DNA from: Thereva unica | Lineage: Eukaryota > Arthropoda > Insecta > Diptera > Therevidae | Assembly (NCBI GenBank): GCA_949987705.1 | Contig: OX465283.1 | Location: forward strand, 95,715,813 to 95,779,812 | Direction of reading: 5' to 3' | Length of the DNA: 64,000 nt | In this document: one piece after another, positions 62,693 through 64,000 of the stretch | How positions within the stretch are numbered: the stretch's first letter is position 1 | How the letters are laid out: each line of letters starts with the position of its first letter | Position numbers and translations under genes: made by a program | The notes under the pieces: generated by a model | Database searches by the model: none | What the model was told of the DNA's origin: nothing | Seen by the model: only the letters and a program-made list of their open reading frames with translations

Positions 62693-64000
62693 TTATCGAG
62701 GGACTGATTTTTCTGGTTTTTTATTTTTTATTGAATGTGGTTTTCGCGATATGTCATTGTACTCTATCCAGGTTCCGTTGATTGTCCGACAAAATGCCTT
62801 GTAATGTCCAACTGAATTGCGATCGTGTCCTGCCTCGTAAACCATCAATCCATTGAGCACGTACTTCTTGGTGTTGATAGTTATAAATGAAGGCACTTCG
62901 TTTAGCGAGATTTCATTTGTTGCGTTTGAGTAAACGGATTTATGAATTTGTGCGTTGAATGTGAACTCCGTATCCAGCAGCAAATGAACTCCTGGCTCCC
63001 TCTTCACACTCGTTTTAGCATGGCATTTTTGACACATACCTAAATCGTCTACGAAAAAATCTGTGATGGCATTTTTCAAACCCGGTTGGAAAGACGTCCT
63101 CCATACTGTTGACGGAATTTCGAAAATAGAAACATTATCCAATTGTGTGTCACATGCTGAGCATACACCGTTTTGAATTGATGAGGCCAAGTCCGGCAAA
63201 TTTTTGTACAACCTTTTTACTAAGTTGCCAGCATTGCTAGCACAATCTAAGACGTTCTGTCGGACAGTATACAATGTTGACAGAAGCTGCGCGCGATCAT
63301 TATACAGTTCCTTTGAGGTTCCATTCTTCACATATCTTCCAACAAAAGAAATGTAATTTGATTCTTGCGATGCCTGGTCCAGGAATGTGCGATAAACCTC
63401 ATTTTCTAGGTATGCGTTTCCAATTATTTCGGTGAATGAATCGAATGGACAAGTGTTCTTTACTGCCAAAGGTTTTCCATCAACTATTTCTAGAGATAAT
63501 TTCGATCCATTCACTAAAAATGCGTTTTTGTTTCTTGCGATTTTCCGATTGTGTGCCATGGAAATACCCGGAAAAGGACGCAAGTACTTACCACGATATC
63601 CTGTTGTTTTTGACACATTGGGATGATTCATTTCTTCGTTGTGGTCCTCTCGTATGATTCCTTTCATCTCGATATTTCCTACACTATCTTCACTTCTCTT
63701 GTCCTCGTCTGTTTTGGTTTCAGTATTCTCTCTGCGTGTATACTTGGAGTCGTCTGTTATGATGAAATCTGTGATTTCGTTGTCGCAATTTATATTCCTG
63801 TCTTCGTTGATTGCTGTTGAATGTAGAATCAGTTGACGTGGCGATATCTTGATTGGTGAATCGAGTGGGTGGTATGTTGTTGTTTCTGCGGATATGCAGT
63901 CGTCTTCAGTCAATTTCTCTGGCCGATTTTTTCCCCTCCATTGTTCCTCGTGTTTCAAATATTCTTGGTTTGTTTGGTTATCGACAAAATCCTGTTCAGT
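62693..64000 (-). CDS. ubiquitin-protease-like (USP-type) protein, partial, N-terminus outside window
   Basis: The frame is open from the window edge for 435 codons to the stop at 62693. The N-terminal part is charged and low complexity (ENTETKTDEDKRSEDS). The C-terminal two thirds look like a shortened USP fold: a Cys box NTCPFDSFTEIIGNAY, CxxC pairs CSACD and CQKCH that could bind zinc, and a His box SVGHYKAFCR followed by GTWIEYND with the third catalytic-type residue. All three putative catalytic positions (Cys, His, Asp) are present. Proteins of this kind occur in many copies in some insect genomes and may belong to mobile elements, which is inference. Substrate and localisation are unknown. 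No element ends were found around it. Confidence 0.55.
   Translation of the reverse strand, partial: TEQDFVDNQTNQEYLKHEEQWRGKNRPEKLTEDDCISAETTTYHPLDSPIKISPRQLILHSTAINEDRNINCDNEITDFIITDDSKYTRRENTETKTDEDKRSEDSVGNIEMKGIIREDHNEEMNHPNVSKTTGYRGKYLRPFPGISMAHNRKIARNKNAFLVNGSKLSLEIVDGKPLAVKNTCPFDSFTEIIGNAYLENEVYRTFLDQASQESNYISFVGRYVKNGTSKELYNDRAQLLSTLYTVRQNVLDCASNAGNLVKRLYKNLPDLASSIQNGVCSACDTQLDNVSIFEIPSTVWRTSFQPGLKNAITDFFVDDLGMCQKCHAKTSVKREPGVHLLLDTEFTFNAQIHKSVYSNATNEISLNEVPSFITINTKKYVLNGLMVYEAGHDRNSVGHYKAFCRTINGTWIEYNDISRKPHSIKNKKPEKSVPR

Overview
This 64 kb window looks like eukaryotic, almost certainly insect, repeat-rich DNA. I recognise no ordinary host gene in it. The evidence for an insect is the mix of families: BEL/Pao and Ty3/gypsy elements with baculovirus-F-like envelope genes, RTE, Jockey-group and R1/I-group LINEs, a Lep1-like Helitron, short-TIR elements and a tRNA-derived SINE. 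The order of insect cannot be fixed from the sequence.

Layout. 1-4.8 kb: the 3' part of a broken BEL/Pao element with an env-like gene, cut by a SINE. 4.8-7.4 kb: a deleted RTE fragment, a TIR element and unassigned DNA. 7.4-11.2 kb: a TAA-flanked TIR element split by an apparently full-length RTE LINE with an intact 991-codon ORF. 11.2-14.4 kb: a decayed transposon-linked gene, tandem repeats, two inverted-repeat elements and a (TA)n run. 14.4-55.1 kb: a deep nest. A decayed copia element is split by a Jockey-group LINE (A). LINE A is itself split inside its YADD catalytic motif by a young Ty3/gypsy element (G1) whose two 1,729-bp LTRs look identical. The copia element also holds a 933-bp TIR element, and on its right it abuts a second Jockey-group LINE (B). 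LINE B is broken by four insertions: a 342-bp MITE, which was itself hit by an env-bearing Ty3/gypsy endogenous retrovirus (31772-44267); a decayed gypsy element (G2, 44514-50643) that carries further TIR elements and a 1.5 kb near-perfect palindrome; and a deleted RTE-like LINE (C). 55.8-58.0 kb: a second, 5'-truncated copia. 58.0-60.6 kb: tandem repeats and a palindromic TIR element split by the 3' end of an R1/I-type LINE with a telomere-like TTAGG tail. 61.2-62.4 kb: a non-autonomous Helitron. 62.7-64 kb: the edge of a gene for a ubiquitin-protease-like protein.

The most interesting system is the endogenous retrovirus. Gag, pol and env are open on the minus strand. Gag and pol are linked by a correctly phased GGGAAAC slippery site, and a splice acceptor sits just before the env ATG. 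Between env and the 3' LTR the opposite strand carries what looks like a complete small antisense gene: a 69-bp intron, a 208-codon ORF and an AATAAA signal. I recognise no homologue of its product.

Most boundaries rest on target-site duplications read directly from the sequence. Family names come from motif recognition, not from a database search.
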